Shown: positions 48,058 through 60,900 of the stretch, piece after piece | How positions within the stretch are numbered: position 1 is the first letter of the stretch | Layout of the letters: each line of letters starts with the position of its first letter | Assembly: GCF_000808535.1 (NCBI RefSeq) | Contig: NZ_JWLV01000001.1 | Location: 558,001-622,000, forward strand | DNA length: 64,000 bases | Reading direction: 5' to 3' | DNA from: Vibrio sinaloensis | Lineage (GTDB): Bacteria; Pseudomonadota; Gammaproteobacteria; Enterobacterales; Vibrionaceae | Program-made: the position numbers and the translations under genes | The notes under the pieces: generated by a model | The model's database searches: none | Told to the model about the DNA's origin: nothing | The model's input: the letters and a program-made list of their open reading frames with translations, nothing else

Positions 48058-49149
48058 ATGGATCAGCTACTTTCCTACTTACCGCCTTCAATAGCCGGCT
48101 TGTTAGAGCAATGGGATACCAACGTCATACTCATCACTATTGCCAGCTTTTTTGCTTGGGTTATCTGGAGAATCGTTTATGGACGATTGGAGATCCTAGC
48201 GGAAAAAACTCGCTTTCACTGGGATGATCTCACGCTTGCTGCATTGAAAACGCCCGTCAGCACTTTGATTTGGTGTTGGCCAGCGACCGTATCACTTGGC
48301 TTTCTACTCCAAGACCATATGGGTGATAAGCTCAACTGGCTAAGCACTGTTAAGCTCCTGCTCGTTATCGCGATCTTCGTCTGGATTACCATACGCTTAA
48401 TTAACAACATCGAAGAGTATGTTCTTGACCAAACGAACCGAGACGAGACCACCGTACAAGCAGTAGCCAAGGTTTCGCGTTTGTTCTTCATTGTCATTGG
48501 CGGGATGACGGTCATGCAAGCCTTCGGTTTAAGCCTTTCCGGTTTGCTCACCTTCGGTGGTGTCGGTGGTTTAATTGTCGGTCTGGCTGCTAAGGACTTG
48601 TTGTCCAACTTCTTTGGCGGAATGATGATTTACTTTGATCGTCCGTTCAAAGTCGGCGACTGGATTCGCTCCCCAGACAGACAAATAGAGGGTACCGTAG
48701 AACGTATTGGCTGGCGCATGACCATCATCCGCACCTTTGACAAACGGCCGCTGTATGTCCCTAACTCCGTCTTCAGCAGTATAGTGGTAGAAAACCCTTC
48801 TCGTATGCAAAACAGACGCATCAATGAGACGATTGGTGTCCGATATGACGACAGCACTCAGGTTGAAACCATCGTTGAAGATATAAAGGCGATGCTGAAA
48901 ACTCATCCGGACATCGACGCTAAACAGACGTTGATCGTCAACTTCAACGGCTTTGGACCGTCATCACTGGATATCATGGTCTACACCTTTACTAAAACCG
49001 TCAACTGGGTGAGATTCCATAAAGTAAAGCAAGACGTATTACTGAAGATATTGGAAATCGTCCATCAAAATGGCGCGGATATCGCCTACCCAACTCAAAC
49101 CATTAAGTTGGACGCACAAAACAACGAGATGCAAGGCGAACCCGTTTAG
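48058..49149 (+). CDS. MscS-family mechanosensitive channel
   Basis: A 363-residue channel. Four to five membrane helices cover residues 1-165; the pore helix reads GLLTFGGVGGLIVGLAAKDLLSNFFGGMMIYFDRPFKVGDWI, typical of the larger MscS relatives (YnaI/YbdG type). The C-terminal alpha/beta domain forms the cytoplasmic vestibule. It opens on hypo-osmotic shock. It is monocistronic, with its own terminator. Confidence 0.92.
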   Translation: MDQLLSYLPPSIAGLLEQWDTNVILITIASFFAWVIWRIVYGRLEILAEKTRFHWDDLTLAALKTPVSTLIWCWPATVSLGFLLQDHMGDKLNWLSTVKLLLVIAIFVWITIRLINNIEEYVLDQTNRDETTVQAVAKVSRLFFIVIGGMTVMQAFGLSLSGLLTFGGVGGLIVGLAAKDLLSNFFGGMMIYFDRPFKVGDWIRSPDRQIEGTVERIGWRMTIIRTFDKRPLYVPNSVFSSIVVENPSRMQNRRINETIGVRYDDSTQVETIVEDIKAMLKTHPDIDAKQTLIVNFNGFGPSSLDIMVYTFTKTVNWVRFHKVKQDVLLKILEIVHQNGADIAYPTQTIKLDAQNNEMQGEPV

Positions 49150-49160
49150 CAAATAAAACA

Positions 49161-49186
49161 AAGGCTAGCAAAACGCTAGCCTTTTC
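49161..49186. terminator. Terminator between the MscS and MFS genes
   Basis: AAGGCTAGC/GCTAGCCTT with a 5-base loop and a TT tail, between convergent genes. Confidence 0.85.
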
Positions 49187-49204
49187 AAATCCCCAATCTT
49201 GAGA

Positions 49205-50452
49205 TCAACTATTTGAGACAGCAACCTCGCGCTCCACTTGATCGTCAGTGTGCTGAGCAATCCAGTAAAGCCAAATCATGGTCACGCTGACAACAAAGCA
49301 GAGTCCAAATAGCCATTGTGCCCCCAACCATTCGACCATTGCACCGCCCAACGCTGGTCCAATGGCAAAACCCAGTGAGTACAGAGCTGTCGCACCAAAA
49401 TAGGAACCCCGTAAATGCGCGGGAGCCAAACGGTCGATTTGCACATTAAGCGTCGGGAAAGTGATCACTTCTCCCAAACTAACGATAAAACAGGCAATAG
49501 CCCATCCAATCGCCGATTGCTCGGGAGTAAAAATGAACGCCAGTTGACCAAGCGCGATGGCACTCATCCCGATTCGAGTCCGAGTAAACAATGGCAGTTT
49601 TTCCATTACCTTGAGCACCGGAAACTGCAACAATACAATCGTCACCGCATTGACCATCATCAAGAGCGCGATCAGTTTTGCCGCATCTTCAATACCACTG
49701 CGGACAATGACTTGCGGGACCGAAGATTCCAATTGAGCGTAGACAAACATCAAAAGCACGTTGGCAAGCAAAAGCAATACAAAGACGCGATCCCTGCTGA
49801 TCACTTTAACCGTTTGACGAAAGTTAGGCAGTAAAGAGAGATCAGGCTTGGTAAAACTGCCTTTGCGTTCAATGCCAAACAAGATCCAACCGCTGTAGAG
49901 CAAGTGAGTGACACCGGTAGCAATAAATAGCAACTGAGGCTGGGCCAAAGCGAGTGTCACGCCAATAAGTGGGCCGACGGCAGCGCCAATATTCAACAAA
50001 AAGTAGCGAATGTTGAGCGCTAGTTCCCGATCTTTAAGATCACTCAATGCATCGCCGATCACCGCCTTGGCAGGGCCATCGATCAACGGGCGCATAAATC
50101 CAGCCAATAGGATTAAAGCATAAAAGTGCCAAACCTGAGTCGCTAAGCCAATCCCCGTGTAGGCGATGAACGCTATCAAACACCCTGCGACCATGATCCA
50201 TTTGCGCCCGAACTTGTCTGACAGGTAGCCAGAATATAATCCGGTGAGCGATCCCGTTACCGCTGAGAGTGCAAGCATTCCCCCCACTTCCACCGCCGAT
50301 GCTCCGTAATCTTGATAGAGAAAAACAATCAAGAATGGCCAAGCCATAAAGTAGCTTGTGCGTGCGATAAGAACGCCCACGAGTACAGTCCAGACAGGAA
50401 GATTAAATCGTTTTACTCGCTCCCACTGAAACAGGCTTTGTTCTTGTTCCAT
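49205..50452 (-). CDS. MFS multidrug-type transporter
   Basis: A 415-residue transporter with 12 predicted membrane helices. Loop motifs GYLSDKFGRKWIMVAGC (MFS motif A) near residue 75 and a 'GPLIGVTLAL' region near 160 point to a drug:H+ antiporter of the MdtH class. Start at 50452, with AAGGAG 8 bases upstream. It is divergent from a TetR gene, the usual arrangement for a repressor-controlled efflux pump. Confidence 0.85.
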   Translation of the reverse strand: MEQEQSLFQWERVKRFNLPVWTVLVGVLIARTSYFMAWPFLIVFLYQDYGASAVEVGGMLALSAVTGSLTGLYSGYLSDKFGRKWIMVAGCLIAFIAYTGIGLATQVWHFYALILLAGFMRPLIDGPAKAVIGDALSDLKDRELALNIRYFLLNIGAAVGPLIGVTLALAQPQLLFIATGVTHLLYSGWILFGIERKGSFTKPDLSLLPNFRQTVKVISRDRVFVLLLLANVLLMFVYAQLESSVPQVIVRSGIEDAAKLIALLMMVNAVTIVLLQFPVLKVMEKLPLFTRTRIGMSAIALGQLAFIFTPEQSAIGWAIACFIVSLGEVITFPTLNVQIDRLAPAHLRGSYFGATALYSLGFAIGPALGGAMVEWLGAQWLFGLCFVVSVTMIWLYWIAQHTDDQVEREVAVSNS

Positions 50453-50458
50453 ACGCAC

Positions 50459-50857
50459 TCCTTTGAACTCAATATTGTTGCATTATTGTGATCGAGTATA
50501 AGGAGGTTTTATAAAAACAAAAGCGTTATTTACCCTTGCAAGCAAACATCTAAAAATACAAGTAACAAGTTAAAATTATCAATTATTTTAATTACTTAAC
50601 AAGTGGGTTTTGAAATTTTACTTGTACGCTTTCTAGCATTTTATCTTGAATTTCCCACTAAAAAGTTGCGTATATCTCGTTTTTGATCGCCTACTCTCCA
50701 CACTACGCAAGCGTGATCAACCGTACTCTTCATTTCCCTTATGTTCGCAGAGCCATTTGCAACTACCCAAGAAAGTAAACGATGATGTATACTTTGGGCA
50801 TAGAAATTCTTGAACGTTAACTCGCCCGTTAACTTTAAATCGGTACAGGTTCTATTC
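50459..50857. other. MFS/TetR divergent control region
   Basis: 399 bp. TACAAGTAA (50557-50565) and TTACTTGTA (50618-50626) are perfect arms of an inverted repeat around AT-rich DNA. It lies about 105-175 bp upstream of the MFS gene and is a candidate regulator site. Confidence 0.4.
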
Positions 50858-51469
50858 ATGCTCAAAAGAAGTGATATAAAACAAGAAGATATCATCCAAT
50901 CTGCGATAGAGGTTTTTTCTCAAAAAGGACTTGAACAAGCGAGTATGGAGGGCATTTCCAAGCATGCAGGCGTGTCTAAACGCACTTTGTATAAGTACTA
51001 CCCGAACAAAGACGCGCTGTTCGAAGTCATCGTAGACAAATTGATATGTCGCTTTGATGACCGTTGTGAGCTCAGATATGAGCCGTCTGTCTCAGTGTTT
51101 GAACAATTGAAGGCGCTGACACTCAAGCAAATGTGCTACATCAACACGGAAGATTTTCAAGTAACCGCAAGGCTAGTGATGGCGGAATGCATTCGTTGTC
51201 CGGAGACGTCAAAACTCTTAATGAATAAATTTGAGGCGATTGGCGATTCGTATGGTTTGCATCAGTGGATTAAACAAGCGGTCGCCGCTGAAGCCATCGA
51301 GGTAGACAACATTCCACTCGCGGTGGAGCAGTATATTGGTAGCATTAAGGCGATTGTATTCTGGCCTCAGTTACTGGCTCATCAACCGCCTGCCACCCAA
51401 GATCAGCTCATAGTTGCTGTCGACACGGCTGCGCAGATGTTTGTCTCGACCTATCAAACAAAGAGTTAA
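50858..51469 (+). CDS. TetR/AcrR-family regulator
   Basis: A 203-residue regulator. Residues 7-55 hold the TetR helix-turn-helix (IIQSAIEVFSQKGLEQASMEGISKHAGVSKRTLYKYYPNKDALFEVIV). The C-terminal ligand domain resembles TetR_C_7/AefR types. Start MLKRSDIKQ at 50858, with ACAGG upstream. It probably represses the divergent MFS gene. Confidence 0.9.
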   Translation: MLKRSDIKQEDIIQSAIEVFSQKGLEQASMEGISKHAGVSKRTLYKYYPNKDALFEVIVDKLICRFDDRCELRYEPSVSVFEQLKALTLKQMCYINTEDFQVTARLVMAECIRCPETSKLLMNKFEAIGDSYGLHQWIKQAVAAEAIEVDNIPLAVEQYIGSIKAIVFWPQLLAHQPPATQDQLIVAVDTAAQMFVSTYQTKS

Positions 51470-51507
51470 CCTCACTGGCCGATAGATTAGAAGATCAAGT
51501 CCGGCCC

Positions 51508-51711
51508 TTAGACTGAATCGATAGTATCTGTCAGGCGTTTGAACAGGTTAATCAGCGAAGATTGTAGTTCAGTGTCTGTAACGAAGATGCTTATAATCAT
51601 GATTGCGACCACACTCAAGATGAGGACGTATTCGATCGCAGTCACTCCACGCTGATCATCTCTAAACTCTGTGAATAGGAGTTTTAGCTGACTATAAACT
51701 CTATTAAACAT
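51508..51711 (-). CDS. Flp/Fap-type pilin
   Basis: A 67-residue prepilin. DDQRGVTAIEYVLILSVVAIMIISIFV carries the class III cleavage site G|VTAIEY and the hydrophobic helix of Flp pilins used by Tad pili. No tad secretion genes are nearby, so it is either an orphan pilin or depends on a Tad locus elsewhere. Confidence 0.9.
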   Translation of the reverse strand: MFNRVYSQLKLLFTEFRDDQRGVTAIEYVLILSVVAIMIISIFVTDTELQSSLINLFKRLTDTIDSV

Positions 51712-51927
51712 TTGAATTCTCTTTCTATTTTTATCAATCGACGTCGTGAGACCAAACGAAACCGCATAAGAGTAAGCTCAACTTCATTTTATTGGACTAT
51801 GAAGGGTGCTATCTGACTAATTTTACAAATAATTAATGACGATTACGCCGTTGCGCAGCCATTTAATGGCATGCAGTCTAGTTACCTTGGTCCACTCAAT
51901 CAAGACATTCACTTGTTTTTATTGATT

Positions 51928-51945
51928 CGGCCCTAATTCGGGCCG
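51928..51945 (-). terminator. Terminator of the adhesin gene
   Basis: CGGCCC/GGGCCG arms 18 bp past the adhesin stop; the minus-strand tail (AATCAATAAAAAC) is weak. Confidence 0.5.
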
Positions 51946-51962
51946 ATATTCATTACCTTCAA

Positions 51963-54900
51963 TTATTGATGATGAATGATGACATCGTGATCAAGCAACG
52001 AAGAGACAATGTCCAATGAGCTCATACCATCAAGCGACAGCTGCGGCGCCAGATCCTGAACTAAAATGGTCTGTTGCCCTTGCCCTCCTCCTGGATGAAG
52101 TGTCAGCTCGATATCTGCACCATCTATCACTTTGGCGTCAATATGATCGAGCAAAACATCCATGTCTATCGACGCTTGTTTAAGCTCAGGAAGCACTTCT
52201 CGAAGATCGATTTTGTCTCCTTCTGCGATACTAAAATCTGTGATGGTGTCCGTCGCGCCGTCATCAATATCCAACCAGACGAAGGTATCCATGCCCCCTC
52301 CACCAGTGAGGATGTCTGAGCCAAGCCCACCTTCGAGAATATCATCGCCTTCTCCTCCTTGAAGGTGATCGTCTCCAGACCCTCCAATCAGATGGTCATT
52401 CCCCGAACCACCTTGCAGCAAATCATCACCGCTGCCGGAATGGAGCTCTGTGTTTCCACCGTCTCCAATAAGTTGCACATCTTGAGCTTGCGTGGACTGG
52501 TCTATCATCGAGCCGTCAATCACCACATCCAAGTTTAAATCTAACGAGGTTGAGCTCGCGGTATCCCCGTTGGACTCTTGCGATATCGCCGTTACGGTGA
52601 GCGTATGGTTCCCCACATCTGCGCCCTCTAACTTCAGGCTGCTGATCGCGTCGGCAGACACCGTCCAAACACCAGACGATAGCGTCACAGTGCCAGCATC
52701 ACTGGTTAGCGTCGCCTCTGCTGGTACGCCAGAAACCTGCAAGAACAGAGTCTCGTTGCTATCAACCAATGCGGCTACGATCCCGACTAATGCGATACCA
52801 TTTGAGCTTGCCGTCTGGGTCGCGCTGATGTTTTTCACATAATTGTACTGAGGGTCGATGGTTAACGTCGGTGAGTTGGCGACAGGCGAGACGGTAATCG
52901 TATGTTGAGTCGTCTCCTGCATCACCATTCCAGACGGGTTACCTGAATCAGTCGCAACGACCGTTAAACTGATGGTATCCGTTGGGGCAAAACTTGAATC
53001 AAGTAACACACCGCTGCCACTTGCAGGGCTATCCAGCAATGCATTTAGTTCTGTGATAGTACCCGTTAGCGTGATGGATGCGCCAGTCACTGGGTTGACG
53101 ACAATTCCCGAACCCGCAGGCACAACAACGCTGAGCGTACCGTAGTCAACACTGAGCTCGACCGACATAAGATCGTTGCTATTGGCTCCAACGTAATCCA
53201 CATCCGACACGGAAATACCACTAATCAACTGCCCTGCCGCTTCATCAATCAATGCCGTGGCACTGCTCAAGTCCAACTCGGGTTTGTCATTAACTCCTTG
53301 TACCTCAAAGTGCACGCTGGCAGCGTCTTGCTTAAAGTCATTCGCACCATTCGTTGTACCATTATCTTCAATGGTGTAGTCAAGTTTCACCTCGCCATTG
53401 AAGTCTTGCGCCGCGGTAAACGTCCAAGACACACCATCTGGATTGAGCGTTAAGCTGCCTTGCCCTTCGGCCACCGTTAGGTCCGTCACCGTGAGTGTGT
53501 GATTTTCTGGATCGCTTGACGCGTCGATCAACTGCTGGGCGGTGATGATAATCTGACCTTCTTCCAACATCGGAGCCAAATTAACATCCGCAGCATTTGG
53601 CGCATCATTGACCTCCGTCACCTGAATTTCGAAGGTTGTTTGATTGGTTGATGACGTCGAGGCATCTCCCGAGATGATTGCGCCATTGTTGCCGCCATCA
53701 TCCACACTTGCTGTCACGGTTACCGCCCCACCTGAATTAAGATCGTTGCTGTCGAGATCAGGATTAAACGATATGTTGCCTGCAGACAACGCCGCATTGA
53801 TGTTGACGACAGTACCTGAAATGACCAAATTCTGATTGGCGTCGTAGTTCAAACTTAGATCAAAGAGAGTAGCCGTATTCGGATCGAAAATAAGCTCCCC
53901 TTTATCGAGACTCAATGTGAGTGTATAAACCGCGTTGGGGTCATCATATTGAGCATCAATGTCCGCGATTTGGAAATTATCAATCGCAATCGCCGTGTCT
54001 TCTTGTGTCTCTAAATCAGTGACATTGACAAAGGTAGGACGGTCATTAATTGGGTCGATGCTCAATGCCACCTCAAAGCTCACCGCAGGTCCAAGATATT
54101 CATTGCCAGAGGCATCTTTATCGATTGACTGAACGCTGATTGTGAGAGGCGCATCAATGCCCAAAGCGTTGCCCACATCACTATTGTGCTGACCAGAATT
54201 AAACACGATTTTGTCGAGTTGTTGCGCAGCAACGTTAACAATCCAGACATTGTTCACTGCATCATATTGACCTAGATTGCCATCAGCATCATAGATAGTT
54301 GCATCGCTTGGAACATCACGAATTTCAACACGGACAGTCTCTGGAGCGTTTTCGCTGTAGACTCCATTGCCTGTTGCCGAAAGCACTTTATCCACGACAG
54401 ACGCATTGATCGCAATATCTATGTTTTCTCCCTCAACGCCACTGACGGCATTCGTTGCATCAACATCAATCACGTCTCCCTGTGGCGTCACGTTGATTTT
54501 GAAGTTAGGGAGATTCGCCGCTTGCGTCGGCACACCCAGCAGCGATTCTTGGGTAAATACCGTCAAACCAAATTCCGCGCTGCCACTAAAATGCTTAGGA
54601 GGCAGAACAGATAGAGCTCCTAAGTTGAGAGAGTCTCCCGCGCCAGAAGGTAGCTGAACACTCCATTCTCCCCCACCATTGTTTTTCACTGTGTAACCGC
54701 TTGACGGATCAGCCGTTAAAAGAAAACCTTCCGGCACATCAGTGAACTTGATGGAAACAAATTGCTCAGAGCCATCAAGATCAGTCAGCGAAATCGATAC
54801 GTCTCCGGAACTTGCCAATGAGATTTCTGTGTCTTCCAACCCCGTAACTTCAAGTGTTTGGCTAGGGTCCACACCTGGACCTGTAACAAGCACCGGATCA

Positions 54901-57900
54901 ACCACAGGTACAACATCAAAACTCACACTCGTTGAGAAGCTTCCACTGTCTGTCGCGGTTTGCGTTGGAACAAGCTCGTTAAACGTTGCAGTATCCGTTA
55001 CAGAGCCAGTCACATTGACTTGCACAGTATTGTCGTCGTTACCTGTTGGGTAGTTTGCTTGCGGCTTGAAGAGCACATTATCGAGTGCTCCCGCTGCAAT
55101 CTCCGCTTGGCTGAAGGTGACTGTAGAACCAAGCGCCTGATACGAGAACGTCCCATCACCATTATCAACAAGCTGGTAGAACTCCCCGACCGAAGGATCC
55201 GCCAAACTTAGGGTGATGGAGGAAAGCACTTCATTGCCACCTTCAATTCCCGTCACTTGGTCTGCGATTTGGTAGCCAAACCCAAGTTGAATGTAGCTAT
55301 CTTCATAGCCCACCGGGTCTTGCCCAGCGATGCCGTTCTGATCAATTGGCACTTGGTTATCATCTAACGAGCCTTTCACCGTTAAGCTAATGTCCGGTTC
55401 ACTGCCAGTGACGTCCGCAATAGGGTCAACTTTGACGATCACATTGCCGTTTTCCACTTTCTCATCACCGGATGTCGTATCTTTGGTAATGACGGTAATT
55501 GGCAACCTGAAATCTCCTGAATAATCATCAGGTAAGTTGAGCATCAGACCATCAAAACTTTCCACCTGTCCAGAGGCTGAAATACCCGCTTGGAACACGA
55601 ACTGACCGTTGACAAAATCGACCTCGCCACCGGATATCGAAATCGGATAAGTCACGCCGCCAACGGTCACCGTATTGCCTATGATAATGGCCACTTCGTC
55701 GGCGCTGCCATCTTGGTTGGTAAAGCTGATCACTGAATCCAGCTGTTTACCTAGGTCGACTTGATTGTCTTCGGTAGCGATAATCACACTATCTGGCGCA
55801 ATGCTTGCCACAGCAGCGACCTCATTGCCTGCCACTACCTCTTCAGGGAAGGAGAGGTCCAACGTCGTTTCGCGAAGCGTCGATTTGGAATTTTCATTAC
55901 TATCTTCACCTTGGTCAATGACTAAGGTTTGAATGTTCATCTTGATACTGTTGAACGCCAGAGGATCGTCATCAGAACTGCTATTCGGCGTCAGATCCAA
56001 ACCATGAGGCGCATGAATACTGAACGCATCCTCATTGGTAATGACCCAGCGCCCATTGCCCTCATAAGCGGCACCTGTCACCAGCAGTTGGTCGAGAATC
56101 TCCTCACTTAGCGCACTTCCATCAAGGTGAGTGAGGGTAACAATAACGTCGCTGACCACTTCTTGTGATGACAAATCGGTTTCTTGATATTTCACCACAT
56201 ATTCGCCATCCCATACTTCGGCACCTGTTCCGTCGGTCGCGGTGTTATCAGCATTAGTGGTAAAACGAATCACTCCTTGCGCGTTAGCCGTAATTGCATT
56301 GACAACGCTAGCACCAGACTCATCCGTCACGATCAAGGTATTGTTGCTGTCTTGTGGCTCAACGATTGGGCGCACCACAACGGTCAGTTCGCCCGTGATG
56401 GTAGCGGTTACCCGACCACCTTCGCCGACAATTGAGTCACTCGTGTATTCATGATCTCGCTCTTCCACTTCCACAACGGTATTCAATTTGAAATCCGTAC
56501 TGGAGTCTTTGGGCGGAGTAATTTGAATAAAGTTATTTGCCAAAGCATCTTGGGTGAATGCCTGTGCGGATTGGGTTGCCCCTGGGGTAATGGTTAACGT
56601 CCCCGATGCCGCGTCATACACCGCGACAACATCGCTACTGTTTACATTGACCGAGGCACCATTTGGAATTCCAGTAATCGTAATGGAAGTAAAGTGTTCG
56701 TCATCATCAATATAGTCTGTCCCTTCAGGATGCCAATCGATGTTGATTGGTGTGTCTTCATCGCCAACAGACCGATTGGTATAGGTCGCTGAGGTGTCAA
56801 TAACGGGTGCAACCTTAATGCGAATCTCTTGTTCAAACTCGCGACTGTGTCCATCATTTTCCGTCACGATGACGGTACCTTTGATGTGAATATTCTCGGT
56901 TGATGAATCAACCGGTCGAACAATAATGCCTGACGTGGTGTTTAAGCCCGTTATATTGGCTTCATAGATCGGCTGACCGCTGCCATCATAGCCGACAAAG
57001 TTGAGATCAATCTGCGTTCCATCACTGTCCTCAATGACAACACCTTGCGGAATATTTGAGAGCAGTACGGTTAACGACTCTGAACCGTCCAGCGGTTTGT
57101 CTTCGCGCTCGCCAGAGATGATCGAGAAATCAAGTACCGCGAAGCTATCACCATTTTGACTCTCATTGATGGTTGTCTCTACGCCTGAAACTGCGCCATC
57201 CGTAAACTCGCTCCACTGGCTTCCGGCCACAACGCACTGAGGTACATCCGCCACCCCTTTGACACTGACATTGACTGTTTTCGTGCCCATGATCGCTTCG
57301 TCAACTAGCGTCGTCGTCGACAGGCTTGCGCTATCTTTCACTACCCCTGTCACATCAAACTTGAAGTCCGCGTTGCTGTGTAACTCTGGTATCACTTCTA
57401 CGTTATGTATCTGATCATAAGGGACTTCTTGATAGACGACGCCATTGATCGTTACCGTTGTCAGTTGACTAGGCGCAGCGCCTTGCCAAGAAAGCGTAGC
57501 GCCCTCTGTAATGTTTGAGATTCTAACGAACAGCACTTCAGAGCCATCGGTGTCTCCTGAAGGCGACATTTGAATCACTTCGTCTAAAGTAAACGGGTCT
57601 TTGTCTGTCGCGGGATCAACCGTATTTTGGGTGGCCGCGTTGTCTTCGAAAATAGCAATCCGATTGACACTAAAACTGCCAAGATCCGCATCCGGTCGAA
57701 CATCGAAAATGAGCGCTTTTACATCAGACTGGGCACTCCCCTTGTCGGTCACCGCATTGGTTGACTCGGTTGTAATGGCAACCGCATCAATCTGTATCGT
57801 GCCGGAGAAGTTCTCATTCGGGTTGACTTGAATCGTATTGATATCAGCAGATGAAACAATGAAATTCCCGTCTGCGTTTGGCACTAATGGTGAGCCGTTT

Positions 57901-60900
57901 TTGTCAAGTAACTCGAAGTGGCCATCACCCTGCGAAACGGTTAATTGATAAGTTATCGTTTCCGGGTTGAGCGTGTCTTGAGTCAGCGCCTGTAGATTCA
58001 GGGTTGCATTAGATGAATCTTCATCTAACACGTAATGATACGTGCTATTGCTATCGTCCCATGTGGCAATATCCGCCACGCTTTCCACTTCCATGGTGAA
58101 CTGCGAATTGAGTCGATGATCTAACGCACCATCATTGTGAATCTCAAGTTGATATTTAATTTGAAAACCGCGATCAGTCGTGGAGTAGTTTCTGTCTGGC
58201 ACAAAATACAAGTTGTTGATTGTGGTTATCTGATCGCCATTACCATTCACAATCGAACTCAGGTCTATCAAAGATCCCGCAAAGTAAATTTTGCCTGAAT
58301 TATCAGCCGTGAGCTCTACATACTCTGCCCCATCAAAATAGAAGAACTTGCCATGATGTTGCCCTGCTTTGATTGTCATGCCGCCAATCGATTCGTTATT
58401 GTCAGCATCGTATAGGTTGGCTTGCAACTTAACCTGTGTAGGAACGCCAACACCCGGAATGTCCGCTTGATTGTCTTGTGAGTTGGCTGTCTCCAAAGGT
58501 GTAGGGTTCGCGGCGCTATAATCAATTGACGGCGCTCTACCCGAATCTTCAAACGAGACTACTTTAAGAGGGATCGCAGAGGCTCTTCGATCTTCAATGG
58601 TGATTTCAAGCGGCGCCACAGAGGTATCTTTATCTCCGTCGGTGGCGGTCAGATTTACGGTAAACACAAAGTTATCACCGTCATGTTCGAGGTTATCGAA
58701 CGCTCTAAACTCAACTTCTCCGTTAGAGTTTATTCTTAACTCGCCCAAATCACGCACAGCGGTATTGCCATTACTGTCTTGATACTCCTGCGCTACGACA
58801 ATGCGTTGGCTTCCAGAACTCAGGTCGACACCATCCACGTAGCTGCCACCCTGCTTGAACAGAATGTCCGAACCACTGGACGTTGTCCCTTCAATACGGG
58901 TTAGCTCTGCGCCATCTGCGCCTTTGTCGGTCGCACTGTCAAACATATTGACCATCGAGCGATTGAAGCCTTGCCCCTCAACACGACTGATCTCCTGCTG
59001 GGTTAATGTCGGAACGTCATCCACAATAGTAATAGGTAGGCTAATTGGGTTGGATTTGTCACCATCAAAATCCAGCGCCTGAATGTTGAAATCAATTTGT
59101 ACTTGATTCTGCTCATTGGCATTCGGATGCTCGACCGGCTGCAATAAATTAAAGGTGTAACTGTTGTCAGAGGTATCAAAAGTCAAGGAGAACACAGCTT
59201 GCTGACTGCCAGACGTCTGTGCAATATAAGTAAACGTCGTCCCGTTCTCGACAACGGCTCTCCACTCGAGGCTCTCGCCCCCACTTTGCAAACCAACCAG
59301 GCTATCGGCAGGCGCGATTAGCTGGTACTCGGTAACGCCGTCGGCGCCTTCGTCAACCACAAACTGGCCGTGGATTTGGGTATCCTCTGTTTGATCGGAC
59401 CCAATACCAACCAGATCATCCTCATCAACTCGCGTTTCGCCTTGAGTACCTGTAATGATCGGCTTGTCGTCAGCTACTGAAATAGGCAACGGGTACGCAG
59501 GTGACGTATCCCCATCTCCATCTATCGCAACAACATCAAAGGGAATAGTCAGAGAGTCGGAATCAGACGCATGATCTAACGGTTGTAACAACTCAAAGCG
59601 ATACGAACCATCGTCGCCTAGTTCAAGGGTAAACACGACCGTATTACCTGCAACCGCTTGATAACTTGTGGTATTCGCTGCACCGTCATATTTTTCGAGT
59701 GTTAACTCGACGCCACCGGAATGAAGACCTGACAGTGCGTTGTCGATATTCCCAAGCTCGAAGTGGACAATATCGTCGGCACCTGCCGTGACTTCAAACT
59801 GTCCGGTCGCGACCGAGCTAGCGGAGAGATCATTTTCATCCACATTGAAACCGCTTCCAGCGTCAGTACTGTCTATGGTAGGGCGATCATCCGCAATCGT
59901 TACCACCATAGGTTTCATCAATGAGTCATCATTGTCACTGTCAACCGCATAAACCGGCAAGTTAAAGCTTAAAGCATCATCTTTCGCTCCAGATAGAGCA
60001 TGATCGAACGCTTCAATCAATGTGAAAGTGTAATCGGCATTATTAAAATCAAGGGTAAAGACGGTGGTCTCCACACCATTCGCCGCCGTGGTAAAGCCGA
60101 TATATTGCCCAGAATCTGCGGGCTCTTCTCGAAGCTCGACCACTAGCCCATTCGATTTGAGCGAGCCGTCAGTATTGAACTCAGTTGGCTCCAGGCGGAA
60201 GTGACTTAGGTTGTCGCTGCCTTCGGTATAACTGATTGTGCCCGTAGCTTGGACCACACTGCCGCTTGGCGCGGAGCCATCGGTTAATTGAGCTTCGGAC
60301 AGACTCACCGACGGAACAGTATTGATCACTGGATCGTCGCCATCTTGGATGGTTAAGGTGACCGTTGCGCTGACACTGTCTTTGTCGAAATCGCCCGAGG
60401 TCACGACGATGTTTTTCACAATATCGCCATTCTCATGATTTAAATCGCGATTAGGCTCAAAGCGCATCTCACCATCGAGGGTGATATAGAGCGAGCCTTC
60501 TGGGTAATCGAATTTCTGCTCACCTGTGAGGCTTTGGTCAAGTTGCTGCGCTGGGTTATCACCAAACTTAAATTCGGTGATGGTGGCGCCATCGGCACTG
60601 TGTGCTGGCATTACATCGATGGTCGCAGTGGTTGGCGCCTCTCCGGAATTTGGCTCCGCAATGGTCCAGCTGCCGTTTTGCATGAGTTGGACATCGTCGG
60701 TGATGGTGATATCGAGATCGGCTTTGGCGGAATTATCACCGTCGCTGTCGACCATATAGACGGGCAGCGCAAAGCTGAGATCGTTATTCCCGTCCGCATT
60801 GGCGTGGTCGATCGCTTCAATCAGTGTGAAGGTGTAATCGGCATTACTAAAATTAAGGGTAAAGACAGTGGTCTCCACTCCGTTTGCCGCCGTGGTAAAG

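Noticed and set aside
50641..50895. Minus-strand frame between the MFS and TetR genes
   Set aside because: It overlaps the TetR start, has no ribosome site or recognisable domain, and occupies a probable control region.
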